Below are positions 26,873 to 35,419 of a stretch of 57,898 nucleotides of DNA, one piece after another. Numbering within the stretch: position 1 is the stretch's first letter; each line of letters opens with the position of its first letter. The notes below the pieces were generated by a model that worked only from the letters and a program-made list of their open reading frames with translations, searched no databases and was not told the DNA's origin. The position numbers were made by a program, and so were the translations under genes. Source of the stretch: Lachnospiraceae bacterium (lineage in GTDB: Bacteria > Bacillota > Clostridia > Lachnospirales > Lachnospiraceae); NCBI GenBank assembly GCA_017889125.1, contig JAGHER010000039.1, positions 1 through 57,898 on the forward strand, read 5' to 3'.

Positions 26873-28615
26873 TCAGTTAATGCTCCGCTTCACATAAGTG
26901 GTATGCAGCAGATGATGGGCCTTCTCGCTTCCAGGCTTGCCAAGGTAGGTCGCATAAAGCTCCTTGATTGCCGGATTTTCGTGAGATTTCCGAATAGGAT
27001 TGTTCTCATCCAGCTGATAGAGAACGCTGGCCCGAAGGGCACGGATGTCGGTGGTATTGCGCACGAAGCCTGGCTGCTGGGGCTGGCCGCCGCCGTTTAC
27101 GCATCCGCCGGGACAGCCCATGATCTCAATAAAGTGATACTGTGCCTCACCGTTTTTCACCATATTCAGAAGCTTTCTGGCATTCGCCAGTCCGGAGGCC
27201 ACAGCCACCTTTACTTCCATGCCGGCCACCTCATATGTGGCCTCCTTGATGCCTTCCGTTCCCCGAACCTGGGTAAAGTCAACACTGGGAAGCTCCTCGC
27301 CGGTCAGCGTCTCCACCGCCGTACGGAGAGCTGCCTCCATAACGCCGCCGGTGGCGCCAAAGATTACTGCCGCGCCGGTGCCTATGCCTAAGGGTGCGTC
27401 AAATTCCTCATCCGGAAGGTCACAGAACCGGATGCCCAGCTTCTTAATCATCCGTGCCAGCTCTCTGGTGGTCATGGAATAATCCACATCCGGATAGCCG
27501 GAAGCATCCTCATCCGGGCGGCCGATCTCAAACTTCTTTGCGGTACAGGGCATTACCGATACGGACACGATATCCTTGGGATCAATGCCCATCTTCTCCG
27601 CATAGTAGCTCTTGGCAATAGCGCCGAACATCTGCTGCGGGGACTTGCAGGAGGACAGATTCCTGGTCATCTCCGGGAAGTAGTGCTCGCAGTATTTTAC
27701 CCATCCCGGTGAACAGGAGGTAATCATGGGCAGCACGCCGCCGTTCTGTACGCGCTCAATAAATTCGTGGGCCTCCTCCATGATGGTTAAGTCCGCACTG
27801 AAATTGGTGTCAAATACCTTATCAAAGCCAATGCGGCGCAGGGCAGCAGCCATCTTTCCCTGTACATCCGTGCCGATAGGATAGCCGAATTCCTCGCCTA
27901 AGCCTGCACGTACGGCGGGAGCCGTCTGCACGATCACATGCTTCTTCGGGTCATGGATGGCAGCCAGCACATCGTCAATGCAGGATTTCTCATATAATGC
28001 GCCCGTGGGACATACGGCAATACACTGTCCGCAGGATACGCAGGAGGTCTCTCCTAAGCCCATCTCAAAGGCAGAGCCGATATTGGTGGCAAAGCCTCTC
28101 TGATTCGCGCCGATTACGCCGATTCCCTGTACCTGCTCACACACGGCCACGCAGCGGCGGCAGAGGATACATTTGGAATTATCCCGGAACATATGGGCAG
28201 CGGAATCATCGATCTCCGAAGGTGTGCGCTCGCCATCGTAGTAGCTTTCATCCTCCACGCCCAGCTCCTTAGCTAACTGCTGCAGCTCACAGTTACCGCT
28301 GCGCACGCAGGATAAGCACTTCCGGTCATGGTTGGATAAGAGCAGCTGCAGGGTCTTCTTTCTGGACTCTAATACCCGGGGGGTGTTGGTCCACACCTCC
28401 ATGCCCTCGTTAATGGGATATACACAGGAAGCCACAAGGCTTCTGGCTCCCTTCACTTCCACCACACAGATACGGCATGCGCCGATTTCATTGATTTCCT
28501 TTAAGAAGCACAGGGTAGGAATCTCAATATGCGCCAGTCTGGCAGCCTCCAGGATGGTGGAACCCTTTGGAGCGGTAACTTCCATGCCGTTGATTTTGAT
28601 TGTAACATTCTCCAT
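26873..28615 (-). CDS. hndD: NAD(P)-linked [FeFe] hydrogenase catalytic subunit
   Basis: This 580-aa hydrogenase large subunit carries, in order, a plant-type [2Fe-2S] domain (Cys ~36, 47, 50, 64), a His/Cys-ligated [4Fe-4S] motif (HDRKCLSC...C), two [4Fe-4S] motifs (CILCRRCVAVC, CVSCGQCIAVC), the H-cluster domain (~200-500) and a C-terminal small-subunit segment. H-cluster motifs are TSCSPGW, MPCTAKKFE and GCPGGCVNGGGQP. The first normally reads TSCCPxW. It is the last gene of the hnd operon, 15 bp after hndC. It probably reduces protons with NAD(P)H and/or ferredoxin, possibly by bifurcation. Confidence 0.95.
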   Translation of the reverse strand: MENVTIKINGMEVTAPKGSTILEAARLAHIEIPTLCFLKEINEIGACRICVVEVKGARSLVASCVYPINEGMEVWTNTPRVLESRKKTLQLLLSNHDRKCLSCVRSGNCELQQLAKELGVEDESYYDGERTPSEIDDSAAHMFRDNSKCILCRRCVAVCEQVQGIGVIGANQRGFATNIGSAFEMGLGETSCVSCGQCIAVCPTGALYEKSCIDDVLAAIHDPKKHVIVQTAPAVRAGLGEEFGYPIGTDVQGKMAAALRRIGFDKVFDTNFSADLTIMEEAHEFIERVQNGGVLPMITSCSPGWVKYCEHYFPEMTRNLSSCKSPQQMFGAIAKSYYAEKMGIDPKDIVSVSVMPCTAKKFEIGRPDEDASGYPDVDYSMTTRELARMIKKLGIRFCDLPDEEFDAPLGIGTGAAVIFGATGGVMEAALRTAVETLTGEELPSVDFTQVRGTEGIKEATYEVAGMEVKVAVASGLANARKLLNMVKNGEAQYHFIEIMGCPGGCVNGGGQPQQPGFVRNTTDIRALRASVLYQLDENNPIRKSHENPAIKELYATYLGKPGSEKAHHLLHTTYVKRSIN

Positions 28616-28630
28616 TTGTTCTTCCCTCCC

Positions 28631-30418
28631 TTATTTCTTGTAGATTGCGCCGAACCGGCATTTTTCCATACAGGCGCCGCACTTGACGCACTTGTCCGGA
28701 TCGATGACGTGCGGATTCTTGACGGTGCCGATGATGGCTCCGGCAGGACATGTTCTGGCGCACAGGGTACAGCCGCGGCACTTGTCACGGTCAATCACAT
28801 AGGAGAGCAGAGCCTTGCAGACGCCGGCAGGACATCTCTTTTCCTTGATATGGGCCTCATACTCATCCCGGAAATACCGCAGGGTAGAAAGCACCGGATT
28901 AGGCGCCGTCTGTCCCAGACCGCAGAGGGAATTGTCCTTTATGTAATAGCAAAGCTCTTCCAGCTTATCTAAGTCTTCCATGGTAGCCTGGCCCTTGGTG
29001 ATCTTGGTCAGGATCTCCAGCATCCTTCTGGTGCCCACACGGCAGGGAGTACATTTGCCGCAGGATTCCTCCACAGTAAACTCCAGGAAGAACTTGGCGA
29101 TATCCACCATACAGTCATCTTCATCCATAACGATCAGACCGCCGGAACCCATCATGGAGCCGATGGAAATCAGGTTGTCATAATCGATGGGAATATCGAA
29201 ATGCTCTGCGGGGATACAGCCGCCGGAGGGGCCGCCGGTCTGTGCCGCCTTAAACTTCTTGCCGTCGGGGATGCCGCCGCCGATCTCCTCGATGACCTCC
29301 CGCAGGGTGGTACCCATGGGGATCTCTACCAGGCCAGTGTTGTGAATCTTGCCGCCCAGAGCGAATACCTTAGTTCCCTTGGACTTCTCGGTACCCATGG
29401 AAGCGAACCACTCCGGTCCGTTTAAGATGATCTGCGGAATGTTGGCATAGGTCTCTACGTTGTTTAAGATGGTGGGCTTTCCAAAGAGGCCTTTCTGTGC
29501 CGGGAAGGGCGGACGGGGTCTCGGCTCGCCGCGCTTTCCTTCGATGGAGGTCATCAGCGCCGTCTCCTCGCCGCAGACGAAGGCGCCTGCGCCCAGACGA
29601 AGGTCAATATCAAAATCAAAGCCAGTGCCGAAAATATCCTTGCCTAAGAGATTGTACTCTCTGGCCTGCTTGATGGCAATCTGCAGACGCTCTACGGCGA
29701 TGGGATACTCTGCACGCACATAAATATAGCCCTGGTTGGCTCCGATGGCATAGCCCGCGATGGCCATGGCCTCCAACACCACATGAGGATCGCCTTCCAG
29801 AACGGAACGGTCCATGAATGCGCCGGGGTCGCCCTCGTCAGCGTTGCAGCAGACGTACTTCTGGTCGCCGTCATTCTGCTTTGCCAACTTCCACTTAAGG
29901 CCGGTGGGGAAGCCGCCGCCTCCTCTTCCGCGAAGTCCGGAATCCAGAAGCACCTGGATGACCTCATCCGGCGTCATCTCCGTAAGCACCTTCCCCAGGG
30001 CCTCATAGCCGCCGGTTCCGATGTACTCGTCAATCACCTCAGGATTGATCACGCCGCAGTTGCGGAGAGCTACACGGTGCTGCTTCTTATAGAAATCGGT
30101 GTCAATCAGCGCACGCACGCCAGCAGCAGTAACCGTTTCCTTGTAAAGGAGGCGGGTTACCACACGTCCCTTTAACAGATGCTCGGAAACGATCTCCGGA
30201 ATATCCTCCACCTTTACCATGGAGTAAAAGCTGGCATCCGGATAAACAATCATAATGGGGCCTAATGCACACAGGCCATGGCAACCGGTCTGAATGACCG
30301 CCACCTCATCCTGCAGGCCCTGCTTAATAATCTCTTCATTCAGTTTTTCAATAATCTGCGGGCTTCCCGAGGAAGTACATCCGGTTCCGCCGCAGACCAG
30401 CACATGTGAACGATACAT
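28631..30418 (-). CDS. hndC: NADH-binding NuoF-like hydrogenase subunit
   Basis: This 595-aa flavin and iron-sulfur subunit passes electrons between NAD(P)H and the catalytic subunit. A thioredoxin-like [2Fe-2S] domain at the N-terminus has the pattern CGGTGCTSSGS...CHGLCALGP. The NuoF core has the FMN/NADH loops GRGGGGFPTGLKW and NADEGDPGAFMDR and the [4Fe-4S] ligands ESCGKCTPCRVG. A C-terminal two-cluster ferredoxin domain follows (CRGCTLCARTC, CVKCGACMEKC). This order is typical of HndC/HydB. GGAGGAAG precedes the start; the spacing to hndB and hndD is 14-15 bp. Confidence 0.95.
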   Translation of the reverse strand: MYRSHVLVCGGTGCTSSGSPQIIEKLNEEIIKQGLQDEVAVIQTGCHGLCALGPIMIVYPDASFYSMVKVEDIPEIVSEHLLKGRVVTRLLYKETVTAAGVRALIDTDFYKKQHRVALRNCGVINPEVIDEYIGTGGYEALGKVLTEMTPDEVIQVLLDSGLRGRGGGGFPTGLKWKLAKQNDGDQKYVCCNADEGDPGAFMDRSVLEGDPHVVLEAMAIAGYAIGANQGYIYVRAEYPIAVERLQIAIKQAREYNLLGKDIFGTGFDFDIDLRLGAGAFVCGEETALMTSIEGKRGEPRPRPPFPAQKGLFGKPTILNNVETYANIPQIILNGPEWFASMGTEKSKGTKVFALGGKIHNTGLVEIPMGTTLREVIEEIGGGIPDGKKFKAAQTGGPSGGCIPAEHFDIPIDYDNLISIGSMMGSGGLIVMDEDDCMVDIAKFFLEFTVEESCGKCTPCRVGTRRMLEILTKITKGQATMEDLDKLEELCYYIKDNSLCGLGQTAPNPVLSTLRYFRDEYEAHIKEKRCPAGVCKALLSYVIDRDKCRGCTLCARTCPAGAIIGTVKNPHVIDPDKCVKCGACMEKCRFGAIYKK

Positions 30419-30432
30419 ATCGGTCTTCCTCC

Positions 30433-30810
30433 TTATCTAATGTCGGCTGCGCCCAGGGTATACTCATCTACCACATGGCCGCCTACCAGATGACGGTTCA
30501 CTACCTCAACAGCCTTTTCCGGGGTCATCTTGATGTAGGTTACCTTCGGCTCGCCAGGCGCCGTCACTTCCACGATGGGCTCATACTGGCACAGGCCGAT
30601 GCAGCCGGTCTGGGTCACGGCCACCTTGTCGGTAAGTCCCCGATCCTGCACTTCCTTGGCAAGGGTATTTAACACCGGCCTTGCTCCGGCGGCGATTCCG
30701 CAGGTAGCCATGCCAACCACCACACGGATATGATTGTGGTCCTCAGCACGAATGCCTACCTGGTTCTGCATTCTTTCGCGAATTGCTTTTAATTCAGCAA
30801 GAGATTTCAT
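30433..30810 (-). CDS. hndB: Thioredoxin-like [2Fe-2S] hydrogenase subunit
   Basis: This 125-aa protein matches HndB, a small [2Fe-2S] ferredoxin-like subunit with a thioredoxin fold. The cysteines expected to bind the cluster are visible in GMATCGIAAGARPV and TQTGCIGLCQYEP. GGAGG lies before the ATG. It sits between the orphan ATPase gene and hndC within a single leftward operon and likely relays electrons within the NAD(P)-linked hydrogenase. Confidence 0.92.
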   Translation of the reverse strand: MKSLAELKAIRERMQNQVGIRAEDHNHIRVVVGMATCGIAAGARPVLNTLAKEVQDRGLTDKVAVTQTGCIGLCQYEPIVEVTAPGEPKVTYIKMTPEKAVEVVNRHLVGGHVVDEYTLGAADIR

Positions 30811-30840
30811 GTTATCCTCCTGTTCCGGTCAAAGAGCGCC

Positions 30841-31398
30841 TCAGATTACCGCGCCCTGATCCGCTTCATTCTTATTCTCAATGAGAAAATCCAAAATGTA
30901 CTGGGAAACCTCCGGCTCTGTAAAGGGCACGTCTCCCAGAATCTCCTTAAGCTCCCTGGTGTCTAACGTAAAGCCATTTCCATCAACCTGATATGTATAG
31001 ACAAAATCCGTCTCCGGATGGTAAAGAATCAGCGTGTGAATGGTACTGGAAATGTCACCCAAAGGCATCCGGTCAATGTGGGATAAGCCAAATACTGCCG
31101 TCACCCTGGTTCCCTCTCCCACCTGCGACTGGATGGAAAAGCTTCCCCCGGTGCTCTCCGCCGCATACTTGTAAAAGGGAATGCCCAGCCCCACCTTCCT
31201 GGTGGTGCGGGTGGTAAAAAAGGGGTCCGTCACCTGGCTCACCTGCTCCGGCGTCATGCCGCAGCCATTATCCTCGATGACCACCGTCAGCCGGTCGGCC
31301 GTCCGGTCGGCAATGATGGAAATCTCCACAAGCGTCGCCTTCGCCCTGGTGGAATTCTCCGCCACATCCAGTATATTCAGGGAAATTTCCGGCATCAT
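30841..31398 (-). CDS. Stand-alone GHKL ATPase-domain protein in the hydrogenase operon
   Basis: This 185-aa protein has the histidine-kinase-type ATP-binding fold: N box near LNILDVAENSTRA, G1 box VIEDNGCGM, F-like TDPFFTTR and G2 box GLGIPFYKYAAESTGG. It lacks a dimerisation/phospho-accepting His domain and any sensor, and continues into a ~75-residue C-terminal part of unknown function. It is the second gene of the hnd operon, starting 3 bp after hndA ends, without a strong ribosome site (probable coupling). A kinase or anti-sigma-like regulatory role is inferred. ATG at 31395 is an alternative start. Confidence 0.82.
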   Translation of the reverse strand: MMPEISLNILDVAENSTRAKATLVEISIIADRTADRLTVVIEDNGCGMTPEQVSQVTDPFFTTRTTRKVGLGIPFYKYAAESTGGSFSIQSQVGEGTRVTAVFGLSHIDRMPLGDISSTIHTLILYHPETDFVYTYQVDGNGFTLDTRELKEILGDVPFTEPEVSQYILDFLIENKNEADQGAVI

Positions 31399-31401
31399 CG
31401 G

Positions 31402-31896
31402 CTATTTATACTTGGCCAGGATCCCGGGGATATCATCCGGCACCAGTCTGCCGTAAACCTCATCATTAATCATCATAACGGGCGCAAGTCCGCAGGCACC
31501 TACGCAGCGGCAGGAATCCAGCGAAAACTTTCCATCCGGCGTACACTCGCCGTTGGTGATTCCCAGAATCTCCTCCAGCTTGGAAAAAATATTTCCGGAG
31601 CCCTTAACGTAGCAGGCTGTACCCAGACAGACGGAAATCTTGTACTTGCCCTTGGGCTGCAGGGCAAACTGGGAATAAAATGTGGCTACGCCGTAAATCT
31701 TCTCCAGGGGAGTGCCCGTCTCATCGGAAATCATGGTCTGAACCTCAATGGGCAGGTAACCGTAAATTTCCTGGGCCTTCTGCATAATGGGCATCAGAGC
31801 TCCAGGCGTATCCTTCAGCTCGGCGATAACCTTCTTCAGAGCCTCCTCCTGCTCCTTCGTTCCGGAGAAGGGAACTGTTTGTTTTTTGCAAGCCAT
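31402..31896 (-). CDS. hndA: NuoE-like [2Fe-2S] hydrogenase subunit
   Basis: This 164-aa protein resembles the NuoE/24-kDa subunit. It has a helical N-terminus (~1-75, ELKDTPGALMPIMQKAQEIYGYLP) and a thioredoxin-like domain with four [2Fe-2S] cysteines in SVCLGTACYVKGS and DSCRCVGACGLAP. It is the first gene of the leftward hydrogenase operon. AAGGAGG precedes the start. The gap upstream holds a 15-bp perfect palindrome and a Rex-like site. Confidence 0.94.
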   Translation of the reverse strand: MACKKQTVPFSGTKEQEEALKKVIAELKDTPGALMPIMQKAQEIYGYLPIEVQTMISDETGTPLEKIYGVATFYSQFALQPKGKYKISVCLGTACYVKGSGNIFSKLEEILGITNGECTPDGKFSLDSCRCVGACGLAPVMMINDEVYGRLVPDDIPGILAKYK

Positions 31897-31919
31897 TGTG
31901 AAACCTCCTTATTTCGTAT

Positions 31920-31934
31920 CTGCGGAATCCGCAG
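31920..31934. promoter_or_regulatory. Perfect palindrome in front of hndA
   Basis: CTGCGGAATCCGCAG is a perfect 7-1-7 inverted repeat about 10 nt upstream of the hndA ribosome site. It may be a small mRNA hairpin or an operator. Confidence 0.55.
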
Positions 31935-31992
31935 ACCGCTCTTTTCCAGCGTCGTTGCAAATTATGCAATGTAGCTATATTCTATCATGTAA

Positions 31993-32010
31993 TTGTGAAA
32001 AAATCCACAT
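31993..32010. promoter_or_regulatory. Rex-like operator candidate for the hnd operon
   Basis: TTGTGAAAAAATCCACAT resembles the Rex consensus TTGTGAAnnnnTTCACAA: the left half is perfect and the right half matches 5 of 7. It lies about 100 bp upstream of hndA. Rex senses NADH/NAD+, which would fit an NAD(P)H-linked hydrogenase. No rex gene is in the window. Confidence 0.5.
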
Positions 32011-32106
32011 TATTTCATACTGCTTGAAAAAAGATGCAATTTTCCTTTTGCTAAATTGTCGGTTTTGTATATAAAATTCGCACATAGAGCGCCGCAGTTT
32101 TCCCTC

Positions 32107-32961
32107 TCAGCGAACCGGGCCTCTCCGGCTTCGGTAGACTGCCGGGCTTATGCCTGTGCTGCGGCGGAATACCCGGCAGAAATAATTGCCGCTGGAAAAT
32201 CCATTCTCTCTGGCAATCTCCTCCACTGTCTTATCCGTCCCCAGAAGGGCATTCATGGCTGCCTGTATCCGCTGGCGGGTGAGAAATTCCACCGGGGTAA
32301 TCCCCATCTCCTTTTTAAAGCAGCGGGACAGATGTGCCGGAGATACCCCAAGAAGCCGCGCCGTCTCCTCGATTCCCTGAAGCCGGGAAAAGTCCCGGCG
32401 CATGCACTCTGCCGCCTGGCTCACCAATGGGCTTTTGACCACTTCCCCCGGCGCCTCTGCCTCCCGCAGCAGAGCGCAGAGAAAGCGATAGAGAAACTCC
32501 CCTCCCTCATAAGGCTTAAGCCGCCCGCCTGCCAAAAGCCTCTTCTGCAGTCCCAGAGCCATGACCACCGGCCCGCTGCCTTCATCCAGAACCAGCAAAT
32601 CCCCTGCCGCAGCCGAAAGCCGCCTGGCAAAGGGCGCCGCCGCCTGGCCGGAAAAGTGCAGATATAAAAACTCCCACTCCGCATCCGGCTCCTTGGGCAG
32701 AAAATACCGGCTGTCCTCAGGAAAAGCAATAAAGAACCCGCAGCCCGGCTTTACCCGGTACTCTCTCCCGCTGCGGATAAATACCCCCTCTCCCCGAAGA
32801 GTATACTGAAACAGATACCCGCCGAAGCCGCCCCTCTGCCGGCTGTCAAAATCGTAATGCTCATTCTTCCTTCGCTCGATGCCCCCGTCCAGAAGAAGGA
32901 GCGGCTCCTCCTCCATGGCATCCGCATTGAGAACACCGAAAAGTCCCAGCTCATAGTCCAT
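32107..32961 (-). CDS. AraC-family transcriptional regulator
   Basis: This 284-aa regulator has an N-terminal cupin-like sensing domain (~20-150; EYRVKPGCGFFIAFPEDSRY) and two C-terminal helix-turn-helix motifs (~185-284; GIEETARLLGVSPAHLSRCF and TVEEIARENGFSSGNYFCRV). It is divergent from the alpha-galactosidase gene and 128 bp away, so it is probably its sugar-responsive activator. I take ATG 32961 because AAAGGG lies 10 nt upstream; a TTG one codon earlier is in frame. Confidence 0.9.
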   Translation of the reverse strand: MDYELGLFGVLNADAMEEEPLLLLDGGIERRKNEHYDFDSRQRGGFGGYLFQYTLRGEGVFIRSGREYRVKPGCGFFIAFPEDSRYFLPKEPDAEWEFLYLHFSGQAAAPFARRLSAAAGDLLVLDEGSGPVVMALGLQKRLLAGGRLKPYEGGEFLYRFLCALLREAEAPGEVVKSPLVSQAAECMRRDFSRLQGIEETARLLGVSPAHLSRCFKKEMGITPVEFLTRQRIQAAMNALLGTDKTVEEIARENGFSSGNYFCRVFRRSTGISPAVYRSRRGPVR

Positions 32962-33018
32962 CAAAAAAATACCCTTTCATATCAAATTTTCCTTCTTTTC
33001 CCACGGAATTATCCTGAT

Positions 33019-33024
33019 TATAAT
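33019..33024 (+). promoter_or_regulatory. -10 element candidate for the alpha-galactosidase gene
   Basis: A perfect TATAAT lies 66 bp before the start codon, but no -35 is visible 16-18 bp upstream. This fits an activator-dependent promoter served by the divergent AraC-type regulator. Confidence 0.45.
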
Positions 33025-33089
33025 GAATCTTACCGACAGCTGCAAGCATCAAATAGTATCATCAAATTTATACTATCAAGGAGGAACTC

Positions 33090-34412
33090 ATGAATAAGAA
33101 TCATTTTACCCCGCGGCCGCCCATGGGGTGGAACAGCTATGACTATTATGACACGACCGTAAACGAGGAGCAGATCAAGGCAAATGCTCTCTGGATGGCC
33201 AATCACTTAAAGCCCTTTGGCTGGGAATATGTGGTTGTGGATATCCAGTGGTACGCCTCCCGACCCGGCTCTATGCGGGATCAGTATCAGTACATTCCCT
33301 TTTCCCATCTGGAAATGGACGAGTATTCCCGCCTGCTTCCTGACCCGGAGCGCTTCCCTTCCAGCGCTGATGGGAAGGGCTTTGGCCCACTTGCCGATTT
33401 CGTCCACAGCCTAGGGCTGAAATTCGGCATCCATATCATGCGGGGCATCCCCCGGCTGGCCGCCCACCTGCACCAGCCGGTAAAGGGAACTGATGCTGCC
33501 GCTGATCAGATTGCCGATGCCTATTCCATCTGCGGCTGGAACCCGGACATGTACGGCGTAAAGGACACGCCGGAGGGACAGGCCTACTACGATTCCCTGC
33601 TGGAGCTTTACGCATCCTGGGGCGTGGACTTTATCAAATGCGACAATATCTGCAATACCAACAATAATCCCGGCCTGCCCGCCGGATCTGCCGATCCCGC
33701 CTCCGGCAAGGCCGAGATCCGCATGCTGGCCAATGCCATCCGCCGCTGCGGCCGCCCCATCGTCCTCTCCCTTTCCCCCGGCCCGGCATTAATCGACCAG
33801 GCCTGGTTCTATGAAAAGCACGCCAACATGTGGCGGATTACTGATGATTTCTGGGATGAATGGCATTTTCTTAAAGATATGTTTTCCCGCTGCCAGCTGT
33901 GGCAGGATCACGTATCTCCCGGCTGCTATCCGGACTGCGATATGCTCCCCTTGGGCCGTATCGGAAAGGGCTTCGGCCAGGAACGTTTTACCCGCCTGAC
34001 CTTTGCGGAGCAGCGCACCATGATGACCCTGTGGTGCATCTTCGGCTCACCCCTGATGTTAGGCGCGGAGTTGACGATGATGGATGAGCAGACCCTTTCC
34101 CTGCTGACCAACCAAAAGATCCTTGATATGCTCCCCTGCCCCGCAAGGCAGCAGCGGCTTGATGAGAATGAGGCGGTATGGACTGCGGTAAATCCCGAAA
34201 CCGGCTGCCGGTACCTTGCCTTCTTTAATTTAAGTGATGCGGAGCGGGAGGTGAGTTTGGACTGGGTGGAAGAACTGGATTGGGAAAATGCCGCTGCCTG
34301 CAAGCTTCTTGATCTGTGGGACGGCAGAGAAGAAGCCGCTTGTGAAGGCCGGATCAGCCGCAGGCTTGCCCCCCATACTTGCGTGGTGTGGGAGATTCCT
34401 TCACCGCAGTAA
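33090..34412 (+). CDS. Alpha-galactosidase, GH27
   Basis: This 440-aa cytoplasmic enzyme (no signal peptide) is of glycoside hydrolase family 27. It begins with the family hallmark PPMGWNSYDYYDTTVNE. The catalytic nucleophile Asp lies in DFIKCDNIC (~190) and the acid/base Asp in WRITDDFWDEW (~252). It would cleave alpha-1,6-galactosides such as melibiose or raffinose; some GH27 members act on other alpha-galactosides or on N-acetylgalactosamine. No transporter is adjacent. AAGGAGG precedes the start. It lies inside the hydrogenase region, with a separate promoter and terminator. Confidence 0.92.
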   Translation: MNKNHFTPRPPMGWNSYDYYDTTVNEEQIKANALWMANHLKPFGWEYVVVDIQWYASRPGSMRDQYQYIPFSHLEMDEYSRLLPDPERFPSSADGKGFGPLADFVHSLGLKFGIHIMRGIPRLAAHLHQPVKGTDAAADQIADAYSICGWNPDMYGVKDTPEGQAYYDSLLELYASWGVDFIKCDNICNTNNNPGLPAGSADPASGKAEIRMLANAIRRCGRPIVLSLSPGPALIDQAWFYEKHANMWRITDDFWDEWHFLKDMFSRCQLWQDHVSPGCYPDCDMLPLGRIGKGFGQERFTRLTFAEQRTMMTLWCIFGSPLMLGAELTMMDEQTLSLLTNQKILDMLPCPARQQRLDENEAVWTAVNPETGCRYLAFFNLSDAEREVSLDWVEELDWENAAACKLLDLWDGREEAACEGRISRRLAPHTCVVWEIPSPQ

Positions 34413-34439
34413 GAAAAAGAAAATTACCGCTCCTCAGAG

Positions 34440-34475
34440 GGCCATCCAGGGCAAATATGCCGCGGATGGCCTTTT
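34440..34475 (+). terminator. Terminator after alpha-galactosidase
   Basis: GGCCATCC and GGATGGCC form an 8-bp stem around a 16-nt loop, followed by TTTTG. Confidence 0.78.
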
Positions 34476-34529
34476 GCACATTATTGTTCTTTCAAATCTT
34501 CAAAAATTATACATTTTCACCAACAATTC

Positions 34530-34558
34530 TTGTCCCTCCACGTAATTCGTAGTATAAT
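34530..34558 (+). promoter_or_regulatory. Promoter for the DRTGG-ATPase-HydA-like-PHP operon
   Basis: TTGTCC (34530-34535) and a perfect TATAAT (34553-34558) are 17 bp apart, about 90 bp before the first DRTGG gene. Confidence 0.75.
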
Positions 34559-34649
34559 GATTTTAACTGTTTTCCGCCCTCCCGCCGCCAAAATGCGTGA
34601 GGGCGCCCGCTTAATTACACCTAATCCACATTGAAAAGGAGAATCTTCT

Positions 34650-34997
34650 ATGACCGTGAACGATGTAAAAGAGATCTTAAACGCCCGCGTTCTTGCCGGT
34701 GAGGACCAGATGGACCAGGAGGTGCGCTCCGCCTGCGGTTCTGACATGATGAGTGATGTACTTGCCTTTTCCAAGGATCACTCTGTGCTTCTCACCGGCC
34801 TGTGCAATCCTCAGGTTATCCGCACCGCCGAGATGTTAGACATAGTCTGTCTGGTCTTCGTCCGCGGAAAGGTTCCGGATGACTCGGTAATTGAGATGGC
34901 CCGTGACCGTGGGCTGGTGGTTCTGGCCACCGGGCACCGGATGTTCTCATCATGCGGCATGCTTTACGCAGCCGGACTTGGCGGAGGTGCAATCTAA
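34650..34997 (+). CDS. DRTGG-domain protein, first copy
   Basis: This 115-aa single-domain protein has the DRTGG fold (VNDVKEILNARVLAGEDQMD, then LLTGLCNPQVIRTAEMLDIV), a domain otherwise found with CBS or phosphotransacetylase proteins and of uncertain function. It ends in a Gly-rich GLGGGAI. AAAAGGAG precedes the ATG, and its TAA overlaps the next gene's ATG by one base (TAATG). It begins a five-gene unit around a hydrogenase-like protein, suggesting a regulatory or small-ligand-binding role. Confidence 0.82.
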   Translation: MTVNDVKEILNARVLAGEDQMDQEVRSACGSDMMSDVLAFSKDHSVLLTGLCNPQVIRTAEMLDIVCLVFVRGKVPDDSVIEMARDRGLVVLATGHRMFSSCGMLYAAGLGGGAI

Positions 34998-35419
34998 TGG
35001 ATGATGCAATTCACCTGACTTATCCTATTTCGCCCGATGATTTTACCCGGGCAGGAGAAGCCAGCAGCGATGTAAAGCGGAAGCTTAAGCAGATGGGGGT
35101 AAACCCGGAAGCCATCCGCAAGGTGGCAATTGCCATGTACGAGGGGGAGATCAATATGGTTATCCACGCCAAGGGCGGCGAAATCCGTGTGGACATTACC
35201 CCGGAAAAGATCATTATGGTGCTGGATGATGTGGGCCCGGGAATTCCCAACGTGGAGCTGGCTATGCAGGCCGGTTATTCCACCGCCCCGGATGAGGTCC
35301 GCTCCTTAGGCTTCGGCGCAGGCATGGGCCTTCCCAACATGAAAAAATACACCGATTCCATGGATATCGAGACAACAATCGGCGTAGGCACGAAAATTAC
35401 AATGGTGGTGAATATTTAA
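34997..35419 (+). CDS. RsbW-like GHKL ATP-binding protein
   Basis: This 140-aa protein resembles anti-sigma-factor-type serine kinases: AIAMYEGEINMVIHAKGG (N box), MVLDDVGPGIPNVELAMQ (G1 box) and GFGAGMGLPNMKKYTD (G2 box). It starts inside TAATG at the end of the DRTGG gene and ends in TAATG at the start of the hydrogenase-like gene, so all three are tightly coupled. No sigma factor or anti-anti-sigma partner is nearby. The partner is probably the hydrogenase-like protein or the PHP/DRTGG proteins. Confidence 0.85.
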   Translation: MDDAIHLTYPISPDDFTRAGEASSDVKRKLKQMGVNPEAIRKVAIAMYEGEINMVIHAKGGEIRVDITPEKIIMVLDDVGPGIPNVELAMQAGYSTAPDEVRSLGFGAGMGLPNMKKYTDSMDIETTIGVGTKITMVVNI

